From: Klenkia sp. PcliD-1-E
Lineage (GTDB): Bacteria; Actinomycetota; Actinomycetes; Mycobacteriales; Geodermatophilaceae
Reading direction: 5' to 3'
Assembly: GCF_024124375.1 (NCBI RefSeq)
Contig: NZ_JAMXRZ010000032.1
Span: 1-36,629 of the forward strand
Length of the DNA stretch: 36,629 bases
Positions 24,946 through 32,022 of this stretch are shown piece after piece. Every line of letters begins with the position of its first letter. Positions within the stretch are counted from its first letter, which is position 1. The notes beneath the pieces were generated by a model that was not told where the DNA came from, made no database searches, and saw only the letters and a program-made list of their open reading frames with translations. Made by a program: the position numbers and the translations under genes.

Positions 24946-25688
24946 GCGGCGTCCTCGAGGTCCGCGGCGTGGTCAAGGCGTTCGGGGAGAACGTGGTGCT
25001 GCGCGGGGTCGACCTCGCCGTCGACGAGCACCGCGTGGTCGCCCTCATCGGCGGCTCGGGGTCGGGCAAGTCGACCCTGCTGCGCTGCGCGTCGCTGCTG
25101 GAGGTCGTGGACGACGGCCAGGTGCTGCTGGACGGCGAGGACGTGACCGACCCGCGGGTGGACGCCGACGCCGTCCGCCGCCGGCTGGGTGTGGTGTTCC
25201 AGGCCTACAACCTGTTCCCCCACCTGTCGGTGCTGGAGAACGTGACCCTGGCACCGGTGCGGGTGCACGGCCGGTCGCGGTCCGAGGCGCGGGAGGAGGC
25301 GCTGGCGCTGCTGGAGCGGATCGGGCTGGCCGACAAGTCCGGCGAGTACCCCGACCGGCTCTCCGGCGGGCAGCAGCAGCGCGTGGCCATCGTCCGGGCC
25401 CTCGCCGTCCGGCCGCGGGTGCTGCTGCTGGACGAGATCACCTCCGCGCTGGACCCCGAGCTGGTCGGCGAGGTGCTGCGGCTGGTCCGGGAGGTGGCCG
25501 AGCAGGGGATGACGATCGTGATGGCCACCCACGAGATGGGCTTCGCCAAGCAGGTCGCCGACACCGTCTGCTTCCTGGACCAGGGCGTCGTCCTGGAGTC
25601 CGGGCCACCGGCCCAGGTGCTGGGCGACCCGGTGGAGCCCCGCACCAGGCAGTTCCTGAGCCGGATCATCGACGCCGGCCGGCTGTAG
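24942..25688 (+). CDS. Amino acid ABC transporter ATP-binding protein
   Basis: The 248-residue ATPase has Walker A GGSGSGKST at 37-45, Q-loop VFQAYNLFPHLS at about 85-96, signature LSGGQQQR at 140-147, Walker B LLLDEITSALD at 161-171 with the catalytic Glu165, and the H-loop ATHEMGF. This matches the GlnQ/HisP class that powers polar amino acid uptake. GTG at 24942 overlaps the permease stop by four bases (GTGA). It is the last gene of the operon; a strong hairpin element begins 18 bases after its stop. Confidence 0.95.
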   Translation: MSGVLEVRGVVKAFGENVVLRGVDLAVDEHRVVALIGGSGSGKSTLLRCASLLEVVDDGQVLLDGEDVTDPRVDADAVRRRLGVVFQAYNLFPHLSVLENVTLAPVRVHGRSRSEAREEALALLERIGLADKSGEYPDRLSGGQQQRVAIVRALAVRPRVLLLDEITSALDPELVGEVLRLVREVAEQGMTIVMATHEMGFAKQVADTVCFLDQGVVLESGPPAQVLGDPVEPRTRQFLSRIIDAGRL

Positions 25689-25697
25689 GGCACCCAC

Positions 25698-25765
25698 CCC
25701 CAGCTGATCATCGCCGGGTGGCTGCCGCGCGCGGCGAGTCGGGCAGCCACCCGGCGATGATGAAT
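25698..25765. repeat. Palindromic repeat element, copy 1 (20-bp perfect hairpin)
   Basis: Arm ATCATCGCCGGGTGGCTGCC (25707-25726) is the exact complement of 25742-25761, with a 15-base loop containing CGCGGCG. It starts just after the ABC ATPase stop. The left half, from CCCAGCTGATC onward, recurs in inverted orientation at 26750-26818 with one mismatch over about 26 bases. A terminator role for the importer operon is plausible, and sequence sharing suggests a dispersed genome repeat. Confidence 0.8.
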
Positions 25766-25886
25766 AGCCAGTGCGGCCATGAGCACATCCGCCCGCGATG
25801 CACCGGCCACCGTCCACATCTCGTCGCGCCGTCCACAGATCCCCGCACGCCATCCTTTCGGGCCTCGGCGCACGCACCGTGCGCTC

Positions 25887-26760
25887 GTGGACCTGCCCCC
25901 GACCTACACCCTCGCGACGGCCCGCGACGCCGGGCTCACCCGGTCCCAGCTGCGCGGTGGTCGCCACGTGCCGATCAGCCACGACCTCGTCGTGCGGCTC
26001 GACGCCGCGATCGACGTCCGGGAGCGGCTGGCCGTGTCGGCCACCGCCTTGCCACCCGACGCTGCCTACAGCCACACGACGGCGGCGCACCTGCTGGGCG
26101 CACACGTCGACCTCCCGGCTCGGTCCCACGTCGTACTGACCCCGCGCCGGGTGCTGCCGCAGCGGGCAGACCTGGTGGTGCACACGCGTCGACTCGGTCC
26201 CCCGGACGTGGTCGACCTCGACGGGCTCCGGGTGACCTCCGCAGAGCAGACCTTCCTGGACCTGGCTGCCGTGCTGCCACCGGCCGAGCTGGTCGCGGTC
26301 GGCGACGCCCTGCTCCGCCCCGGTCACCTGACGGCCGCGGACCTGGCCGCGCGGCTCGACCGGGTGGAACGCGTGCGGGGCGTGGTGCGGGCCCGCGAGT
26401 GCGCACCGCTCCTGGTCGCGGGAGCGATGACGCGGCCGGAGAGCCTGATGCGCTACTGGCTGGTCGAGAGCCCCCTGCCCGACCCGAGGTGCAGGTGCCG
26501 GTCATGGACCGCTGGGGCGTCGTCGTGGCGCACAGCGACCTCGCCCACCGGCGCTGGCGGCTGCGGACGGAGTACGAGGGCCGCCAGCACGCCGAGCACG
26601 ACCAGTTCGGCCGGGACGTGGACCGCTACTCGCTGATGGCCGCCGCCGGCGACCTCGTCCTGCGGTTCGCCGCCCGCCACCTCTCCGCAAGCACGGTGGT
26701 CACCCGGACCGAACAGGCGCTGCGGAGCCGGGGCCGGCGCCCGGACCCGCGTCGATCATC
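25887..26760 (+). pseudogene. Frameshifted AbiEi-like / DUF559-type protein gene
   Basis: The first frame (GTG 25887) encodes a winged-helix-like N-terminus (TLATARDAGLTRSQLRGG, then HTTAAHLLGAHVDLP) as in AbiEi-family antitoxin-domain proteins, continuing to LMRYWLVESPLPDP. At about 26486 coding shifts by one base: the next frame gives EVQVPVMDRWGVVVAHSDLA, then LRTEYEGRQHAEHDQF and LVLRFAARHLS, the DUF559 endonuclease-like fold. One missing G in CCCGA(G)GAGG-type sequence explains it. The first frame stops at 26636; the second stays open into the palindromic repeat, so the original stop seems lost. No AbiEii toxin is adjacent. Sequencing error is possible. End is approximate. Confidence 0.75.
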
Positions 26761-26818
26761 GGCCGATGGCCGGGTGACGCGCCGCGACCGCCAGCCACCC
26801 GGCGATGATCACCTGGGG
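26750..26818. repeat. Palindromic repeat element, copy 2 (inverted relative to copy 1)
   Basis: On the minus strand it reads CCCAGGTGATCATCGCCGGG then TGGCTGG, a GC-rich loop with CGCGGCG, and a degenerate second arm ending CCGATGATCGA. It matches copy 1 with one mismatch in the first 26 bases; the second arm carries a seven-base insertion (CCATCGG), so its hairpin is interrupted. The TGA stop of the RNase HI/CobC gene (26809-26811) is inside the element. Confidence 0.75.
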
Positions 26819-27909
26819 TCGGGGCGCAGGTGCGAGGTGTCGTTGACCAGGCGTACGGAGCTCGAGCCGTCGGTGCTCCAGGACACCTCGCTGAGGCTGG
26901 CGGCCTCCAGGAAGACGCGGTGCACGACCTCGTCCCCCACGCCCAGGCCGGCGGCGAGCATCAGCTTGATCGGGGTCACGTGGGTGACCAGCAGGACGGT
27001 CCGCCCCGCGTGCCGCTCCAGGATGCGGGCCCGGGCGGCGGCGACGCGGGCAGAGACGTCGGCGATCGACTCGCCCCCGGGCGGTCGGACGTCGAGCGCA
27101 GTGCGCCAGCGGCGGAAGGCCAGCGGGTTGGCCGCCAGCGCCTCCGCGCCGGTCATGCCCTCCCACGCCCCGAAGTCCAGCTCGCGCAGGTCGCGGTCGA
27201 CCTCGATCGGCATGTCCAGCACCTCGGCGACGGCACCGGCGGTCTGCCGGCAGCGCTTGAGCGGCGAGGACACGATTGCCTCGATGCCCCGCCCGGCCAT
27301 CGCCTGCGCGGCGGCCTCGGCATCGACGCGCCCGAGGTCGGACAAGTCCAGGTCGCTGCTGCCGCTGAAGCGGCGTTCGGGGGTGTGCGCGGTGCGGCCG
27401 TGCCTCAGCAGCAGCGTGCGGGTGGTGACGACGGGCGCGGGCTCGGCCGGCGGGGCCGCCTCGACCTCGACCGGCGCGGGACCCGCGTCGCGGTGCACGG
27501 GCCTGCCGTCCATCGCGGAGTTGGCCAGGGCGTCGGCGGCGGAGTTCTGCGCCCGCGGGATCCAGGTGTAGCGCACCCGGCCCAGCTGCTGGGCGATGCC
27601 GCGGGCCTCGACCGCGAGCTTGCGCATGTCGGGGTGCTTGATCTGCCAGCGGCCCGACATCTGCTCGACCACCAGCTTGGAGTCCATCCGGACCTCGACC
27701 TCGGCGTCCGGGTCGATGCCCAACGCCGCCTGCAGGCCGGCGACCAGCCCGCCGTACTCGGCGACGTTGTTGGTCGCCCGGCCCACCGAGGCGGCCCGCT
27801 CGGCCAGCACGTCGCCGGTGTCGGCGTCCCGCACCAGCGCGCCGTAGCCGGCCGGGCCGGGGTTGCCCCGGGACCCGCCGTCGGCCTCCACGACCAGTCG
27901 GCGGCTCAC
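26809..27909 (-). CDS. Bifunctional RNase HI / alpha-ribazole phosphatase-like protein
   Basis: The 366-residue protein joins two domains. Residues 1-135 are RNase HI-like: EADGGSRGNPGPAGYG with Asp10, then Glu51 (NNVAEYGG), Asp76 (VRMDSKLVVEQM) and Asp126 (SAADALAN). A Pro/Ala-rich linker (about 140-162) leads to a histidine phosphatase domain with RHG at 169-171, SSPLKRCRQTA and the second His311 (LVTHVTP). M. tuberculosis Rv2228c has the same architecture and both activities (RNA in RNA/DNA hybrids; CobC-type dephosphorylation in cobalamin synthesis). GTG at 27907-27909 overlaps the zinc-ribbon gene stop by four bases. Its stop lies in a palindromic repeat. Confidence 0.93.
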   Translation of the reverse strand: MSRRLVVEADGGSRGNPGPAGYGALVRDADTGDVLAERAASVGRATNNVAEYGGLVAGLQAALGIDPDAEVEVRMDSKLVVEQMSGRWQIKHPDMRKLAVEARGIAQQLGRVRYTWIPRAQNSAADALANSAMDGRPVHRDAGPAPVEVEAAPPAEPAPVVTTRTLLLRHGRTAHTPERRFSGSSDLDLSDLGRVDAEAAAQAMAGRGIEAIVSSPLKRCRQTAGAVAEVLDMPIEVDRDLRELDFGAWEGMTGAEALAANPLAFRRWRTALDVRPPGGESIADVSARVAAARARILERHAGRTVLLVTHVTPIKLMLAAGLGVGDEVVHRVFLEAASLSEVSWSTDGSSSVRLVNDTSHLRPDPR

Positions 27910-28646
27910 AGTCCCGACTCGGCGGTGCGGACCAGGATGCGGTTGCAGTTCTCGCAGCGGATGACGGTGTGCGGGTCGGCGTTGCGCGCCGCAGCCAGCT
28001 CGGTGCCGTAGAGCTCGATCCGGCAGCCCTCGCAGCGGCGGGCGTGCAGGGCCGCGGCGCCGGTGCCACCGGTCTGCTTCGCGACCCGCTCGTACAGGGC
28101 GAGCAGCGGCTCGGGGACCGTCCCGGCGACCTCGGTCCGCGTGGCGCCGTGCGCCTGCTCGCCCGACGCGATCTCGGCGAGGGCGGCGTCGCGGGCCTGC
28201 TCGGCGGCGGTCTGGTCGGCGCGGGCGCTGTCCAGGCCGGACCGGGCGGTGGCGAGCACCTCGTCGGCGGCCTCGCGGCGCTCCATGAGCTCGAGCACCT
28301 GGTCCTCCAGGTCGCCCTGGCGGCGGGCCAGGGAGTCCAGCTCCTGCTGCAGGCTGGTCATCTCCTTGGGCGTCGCCGTCCCGGACGCCATCCGCTGCCG
28401 GTCGCGCTCGGCGCGCGCGCGGACGCCGTCGACGTCGGCCTCCAGCCGCTTCTGCTCGCGGTCGAGGTCGCGCACCTCGGTCTCGGCACGGACGACGTCC
28501 GCCGCCAGCGTCCGCTGCGCCTCCTCGGCGGCGCTGACGGCGGCGTTCTCGGGGAGGGTCCGCCGTCGGTGGGCGAGCTGCGCGAGCGCGACGTCCTCCG
28601 CGGCCAGGGCCAGCAGCTTCTGCTGGTCGAAGTGGTCTGCCTGCAC
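27906..28646 (-). CDS. Coiled-coil protein with C4 zinc ribbon (Rv2229c-like)
   Basis: The 246-residue protein is a long alpha-helical hairpin (about residues 10-170, rich in Ala, Glu, Arg, with heptads such as QELDSLARRQGDLEDQVLEL) followed by a zinc ribbon with two CxxC pairs, RRCEGCRIEL and IRCENCNRIL (about 203-238). This is the CT398/Rv2229c-type architecture, conserved beside Nif3 and RNase HI genes in actinobacteria; its molecular role is unknown, with nucleic-acid or membrane-traffic roles suggested for distant relatives. GTG start at 28644-28646. The stop overlaps the RNase HI/CobC start by four bases. Confidence 0.9.
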   Translation of the reverse strand: MQADHFDQQKLLALAAEDVALAQLAHRRRTLPENAAVSAAEEAQRTLAADVVRAETEVRDLDREQKRLEADVDGVRARAERDRQRMASGTATPKEMTSLQQELDSLARRQGDLEDQVLELMERREAADEVLATARSGLDSARADQTAAEQARDAALAEIASGEQAHGATRTEVAGTVPEPLLALYERVAKQTGGTGAAALHARRCEGCRIELYGTELAAARNADPHTVIRCENCNRILVRTAESGL

Positions 28647-28655
28647 CCCGCCAAC

Positions 28656-30287
28656 CTACCTGCGCTGCGGGTCCTCCCCGGGGGCCGAGGCGAGCGGGTC
28701 CGGCAGGTCGCGCACGGAGGGGTCCTCCCGCTCGGCCGTGTAGTCGGTCGCCGCCGTCCCGTCGACGCCGTCGTCGACCTTCATCGCCCGCAGCACCAGG
28801 GTGACGACGACCGTCACCAGGAGGTTCGCCAGCAGCGCGAGGAACCCCGCGTAGACGGTCGTCGTGGTGTCGAACCCGAGCTTGGACAGCGAGAACGCCG
28901 ACCCGCCGAAGTGCTCGCGGACCACGGTGCCGTCGGGCCCCAGCCGCGGGATCTCGTAGAGCGCCCACAGCGCGGAGAGCATCCCGGCGGCCCAGCCGGC
29001 CACCAGCGCACCCCGGTGCATCCAGCGCGTGTAGAGCCCGATCCCGACCGAGGGCAGCGTCTGCAGGATGATCGCGCCGCCGATGAGCTGCAGGTCGATC
29101 GAGAACTGCGGGTTGATGAAGATGATCGCGGCGACCGCCCCGATCTTGACCACCAGCGACGCCAGCTTGGCGACCTTGGCCTCGTTCTCCGGCGTCGCGT
29201 CCTTCTTCAGGTACTCCTTGTAGACGTTGCGGGTGAACAGGTTCGCGGCGGCGATGCTCATGATCGCGGCCGGCACCAGCGCGCCGATCCCGACGGCGGC
29301 GAAGGCGACACCGGCGAACCAGCTGGGGAACATCTGCTGGAACAGCGCCGGGACGATCGTGTTGCCGTCGCCGTCCACCGGGGTCGTGCCGGCGGCGATG
29401 GCCATGTACCCCAGCAGCGCGATGAACCCCAGCGCCAGGCTGTAGACCGGCAGCAGGCTCATGTTCTTCTGCAGCGTGCCCCGGCTCTTGGCGGCCAGCG
29501 CCCCGGTGATGGAGTGCGGGTAGAGGAACAGCGCCAGCGCCGAGCCCAGGGCGAGCGTGGCGTACTGCACCTGCCCGGTGCCCGGCAGCAGCAGCCCACC
29601 GCTGCCGGCCAGGTCGAACTTCTCCTCCGCGGCCCCGAAGACGACGTCCCAGCCGCCGAGCTTGGTCGGGATGACGATGACCGCGACGATGATCGTCAGG
29701 TAGATCAGGGTGTCCTTGACGAAGGCGATCAGCGCCGGCGCCCGCAGGCCCGAGCTGTAGGTGTAGACCGCCAGGATCAGGAACGCCACGATGATCGGCA
29801 GCTCGCCGGTGACGCCCATGGTCTTCAGCACCGCCTCGATGCCGACCAGCTGCAGGGCGATGTAGGGCATCGTCGCGACGATGCCGGTGATGGCCACCAG
29901 CAGCGCCATGGTGGGGCTGTCGAACCGCGAGCGGACGAAGTCGGCGGGGGTGACGAACCCGCGCACGTGGCTCACCGACCACAGCCGGATGACCACCAGG
30001 AAGATCAACGGGTACACCACGACGGTGTAGGGGACGGCGAAGAACCCGGCCGCCCCGGCCCCGAACACCAGCGCCGGCACGGCCACGAACGTGTAGGCGG
30101 TGTAGATGTCGCCGCCGATGAGGAACCAGGTGATCCAGGTGCCGAAGCTGCGCCCGCCCAGGCCCCACTCGTCCAGGTGCATGAGGCTCTCGGCCCGCCG
30201 CCAGCGCGCCGCCCCGAACCCCAGGGCGGTGACGACGACGAAGAACAGGATGAAGACCGCCAGCTCGACGGTGTTGATGCCGTCCAC
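28656..30287 (-). CDS. Sodium:solute symporter (SSS family, monocarboxylate-permease-like)
   Basis: The 543-residue protein has about 13 membrane segments. The N-terminal part LGGRSFGTWITWFLIGGDIY and TPADFVRSRFDSPTMALL are typical of the SSS group that includes the rhizobial monocarboxylate permease MctP. The C-terminal ~45 residues are hydrophilic and acidic. It should couple Na+ or proton entry to uptake of a small carboxylate; the substrate is inferred only from resemblance. GTG at 30285-30287 lies three bases after the DUF3311 stop, and this pairing is common for the subgroup. It separates the Nif3 gene from the zinc-ribbon gene, which are usually neighbours. Confidence 0.9.
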   Translation of the reverse strand: MDGINTVELAVFILFFVVVTALGFGAARWRRAESLMHLDEWGLGGRSFGTWITWFLIGGDIYTAYTFVAVPALVFGAGAAGFFAVPYTVVVYPLIFLVVIRLWSVSHVRGFVTPADFVRSRFDSPTMALLVAITGIVATMPYIALQLVGIEAVLKTMGVTGELPIIVAFLILAVYTYSSGLRAPALIAFVKDTLIYLTIIVAVIVIPTKLGGWDVVFGAAEEKFDLAGSGGLLLPGTGQVQYATLALGSALALFLYPHSITGALAAKSRGTLQKNMSLLPVYSLALGFIALLGYMAIAAGTTPVDGDGNTIVPALFQQMFPSWFAGVAFAAVGIGALVPAAIMSIAAANLFTRNVYKEYLKKDATPENEAKVAKLASLVVKIGAVAAIIFINPQFSIDLQLIGGAIILQTLPSVGIGLYTRWMHRGALVAGWAAGMLSALWALYEIPRLGPDGTVVREHFGGSAFSLSKLGFDTTTTVYAGFLALLANLLVTVVVTLVLRAMKVDDGVDGTAATDYTAEREDPSVRDLPDPLASAPGEDPQRR

Positions 30288-30290
30288 CGG

Positions 30291-30539
30291 TCAGCCCCTC
30301 TTCCGGCGCTGGTGCGCCCGGTACACCAGCGACGTGGTGACCACGCCGACGACGACGAAGGCCAGCTGCACCCAGTAGAAGAACGGCCAGCCGAACAGCT
30401 CGGGGTCGCGCCGGTTGTACAGCGGGACCAGCAGCGGCACCGCGATCGGCAGCAGCAGCAGCCAGTTCCACGGGCTGCGGTCGCTGCGCGCCGGGGCGAC
30501 GTCGGCCGCCCGGCGTCCGGCAGGTGGTTGGTCGGTCAT
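30291..30539 (-). CDS. DUF3311 small membrane protein, partner of SSS symporter
   Basis: The 82-residue protein has a hydrophilic, Arg-rich N-terminus and two membrane helices (NWLLLLPIAVPLLVPLY and FFYWVQLAFVVVGVVTTSLV) separated by a loop with the conserved NRRDPELFGWPFFYW, the DUF3311 signature. Such proteins are routinely encoded just before an SSS symporter and are thought to be accessory subunits, without proven function. ATG at 30537-30539 follows a GGGGGG-rich ribosome binding site. The Nif3 gene ends 31 bases upstream. Confidence 0.88.
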   Translation of the reverse strand: MTDQPPAGRRAADVAPARSDRSPWNWLLLLPIAVPLLVPLYNRRDPELFGWPFFYWVQLAFVVVGVVTTSLVYRAHQRRKRG

Positions 30540-30570
30540 GGCAGGTCCCCCCGACCCACCTGTGCGCGGG

Positions 30571-31845
30571 TCAGCCCTGTGTCGACGTCGTCCGCTCGTC
30601 TGCCGGGCGGACGCCACGGGTGACACCCGGGTCGGGGACGTCGTCCGTGCGCTGGGGCACGTGCAGCGTCCAGGGGTCGGTGCGCCGCCGGGAGACGGCG
30701 ACGTCGACCCGCCCGCCCAGGTCACGGTGCAGCACGTCCGCGGCCACGGGCAGCCAGGGCCACTCGCTGGCGAAGTGTGCCACCTCACAGATCGCCGGGC
30801 CCGGCGACCCCATCGCGTCGAGGGCGGGGTGGTGCTTGACGTCGCTGGTGAGCAGGACGTCGGCGCCGGCGGACGCCGCGGTGCCGTACAGCGAGCTGCC
30901 GCTGCCACCGCACACGGCGACGGTGCGGATCACCCGCTCGGGGTCACCGGCCACCCGGATGCCCGCAGCGGTCGCCGGCAGCACGGCCGCGGCCCGTTCG
31001 GCGAACTCGCGGAGGGTGATCGGGTGGGCCAGCTCGCCCAGCCGCCCGAGGCCGGCCCGGCTCGGCGTGGAGGAGTTCTCGAAGACCGCGTACCCCGGGT
31101 CCTCGTAGGGGTGCCACTCGTGCAGCGCCCGCAGCACGTCGGCCTGCGCGGCTCGCGGCACGACCATCTCGAGCCGGGTCTCCGGGACCCGCTCCAGCCG
31201 GCCGTTGGCGCCGATGGCCGGGTTGGCCTCGTCGCCGGGGATGAAGGTGCCGGTGCCGACGGTCTGCCACGCGCAGCGGGTGTAGTCGCCGATCACGCCG
31301 GCGCCGGCGGCGCTGAGGGCGTCGACCAGCCGGTCGCTGTCCTCGACGGGGGTGAACACGACCAGCGTGTCGGTCTGCGGGGCGCCGACGGACTCCAGCG
31401 GGACGGTGTTGCCGACGCCGAGGGCTGCGGCCAGCGCGTCGTTGACGCCGTGGTCGGCGGCCCGGTCGGCGTTGGTGTGCGCGACGAACAGACCGATCCC
31501 GGCCCGGATCAGCCGGTGGACGACCCGGCCCTTGGGGTCGTCGGCGGGCACGCCGTGCACGGGCGTGAGCAGCAGCGGGTGGTGGGTGACCACCAGGTCG
31601 ACGCCGGCCTCGATCGCCTCGTCGACGACGGCGTCGGTGGGGTCGACGGCGAACAGCACCGAGCGCACCGCCTCGGCCGGGTCGCCGCACACCAGGCCCA
31701 CGGCGTCCCAGTCCTCGGCCAGCGCGGGGTCGTAGCGGGCCTCCAGGGCGGCGACGACCTCGGCCAGCGGGGCACCGGCGCGCGGCAGGGACCGGACCGT
31801 CGCCAACGGGTCCGGGTAACCGCCTTCGTCCACCGGTAGTGCCAC
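30571..31845 (-). CDS. Nif3-like dinuclear metal-centre protein
   Basis: The 424-residue protein is a three-part Nif3/DUF34 protein: an N-terminal metal-binding half (LVVTHHPLLLTP with His88 and His89; VAHTNAD), a PII-like insert (about 190-300, with HEWHPYEDPGYAVFE) and a C-terminal half (LLTSDVKHHPALDA, EVAHFASEWP) that completes the dinuclear site. Earlier annotation as GTP cyclohydrolase 1 type 2 is unproven; function is unresolved. The C-terminus has ~50 extra polar residues. GTG at 31845 is preferred because TAAAGT ends eight bases upstream; an in-frame ATG pair at ~31943 would add a Pro/Arg-rich lead. It corresponds to Rv2230c. Confidence 0.88.
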   Translation of the reverse strand: MALPVDEGGYPDPLATVRSLPRAGAPLAEVVAALEARYDPALAEDWDAVGLVCGDPAEAVRSVLFAVDPTDAVVDEAIEAGVDLVVTHHPLLLTPVHGVPADDPKGRVVHRLIRAGIGLFVAHTNADRAADHGVNDALAAALGVGNTVPLESVGAPQTDTLVVFTPVEDSDRLVDALSAAGAGVIGDYTRCAWQTVGTGTFIPGDEANPAIGANGRLERVPETRLEMVVPRAAQADVLRALHEWHPYEDPGYAVFENSSTPSRAGLGRLGELAHPITLREFAERAAAVLPATAAGIRVAGDPERVIRTVAVCGGSGSSLYGTAASAGADVLLTSDVKHHPALDAMGSPGPAICEVAHFASEWPWLPVAADVLHRDLGGRVDVAVSRRRTDPWTLHVPQRTDDVPDPGVTRGVRPADERTTSTQG

Positions 31846-31853
31846 GCTCTCGG

Positions 31854-31859
31854 ACTTTA
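31854..31859 (-). promoter_or_regulatory. Candidate -10 element for the Nif3 gene
   Basis: Minus-strand TAAAGT ends eight bases before the GTG at 31845, pointing to a leaderless transcript. A 7-bp dyad CCTGTGG-N17-CCACAGG (31869-31899) lies just upstream, covering the -35 region, and could be an operator. Confidence 0.45.
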
Positions 31860-32022
31860 GGTGCCGCGCCTGTGGTCTGCCCGTCAGGCGGCCCACAGGT
31901 GTCGCCCAGCTCGGCGGCGGCACGGGCGCTCTGGTGCTCATCATCCTTTGTTCGCACGCCGGGAGCTGGGTGGACGGGTCCCCGGCACGGCACCAGGTGT
32001 GGCGCAACTCATGCGTGTGCGA

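Noticed and set aside
25698-26818. Classic insertion sequence with terminal inverted repeats
   Set aside because: The enclosed gene is AbiEi-like, not a transposase, and no target-site duplication is evident at the outer edges.
26809-30471. Very long open frame (over 1,200 codons) on the minus strand
   Set aside because: Only its last 366 codons are the RNase HI/CobC gene. The rest is the wrong frame of the zinc-ribbon, symporter and DUF3311 genes, open because stops are rare at this GC content.
27969-30623. 884-codon open frame on the plus strand
   Set aside because: It is antisense to the zinc-ribbon and symporter genes and has shadow-frame composition.
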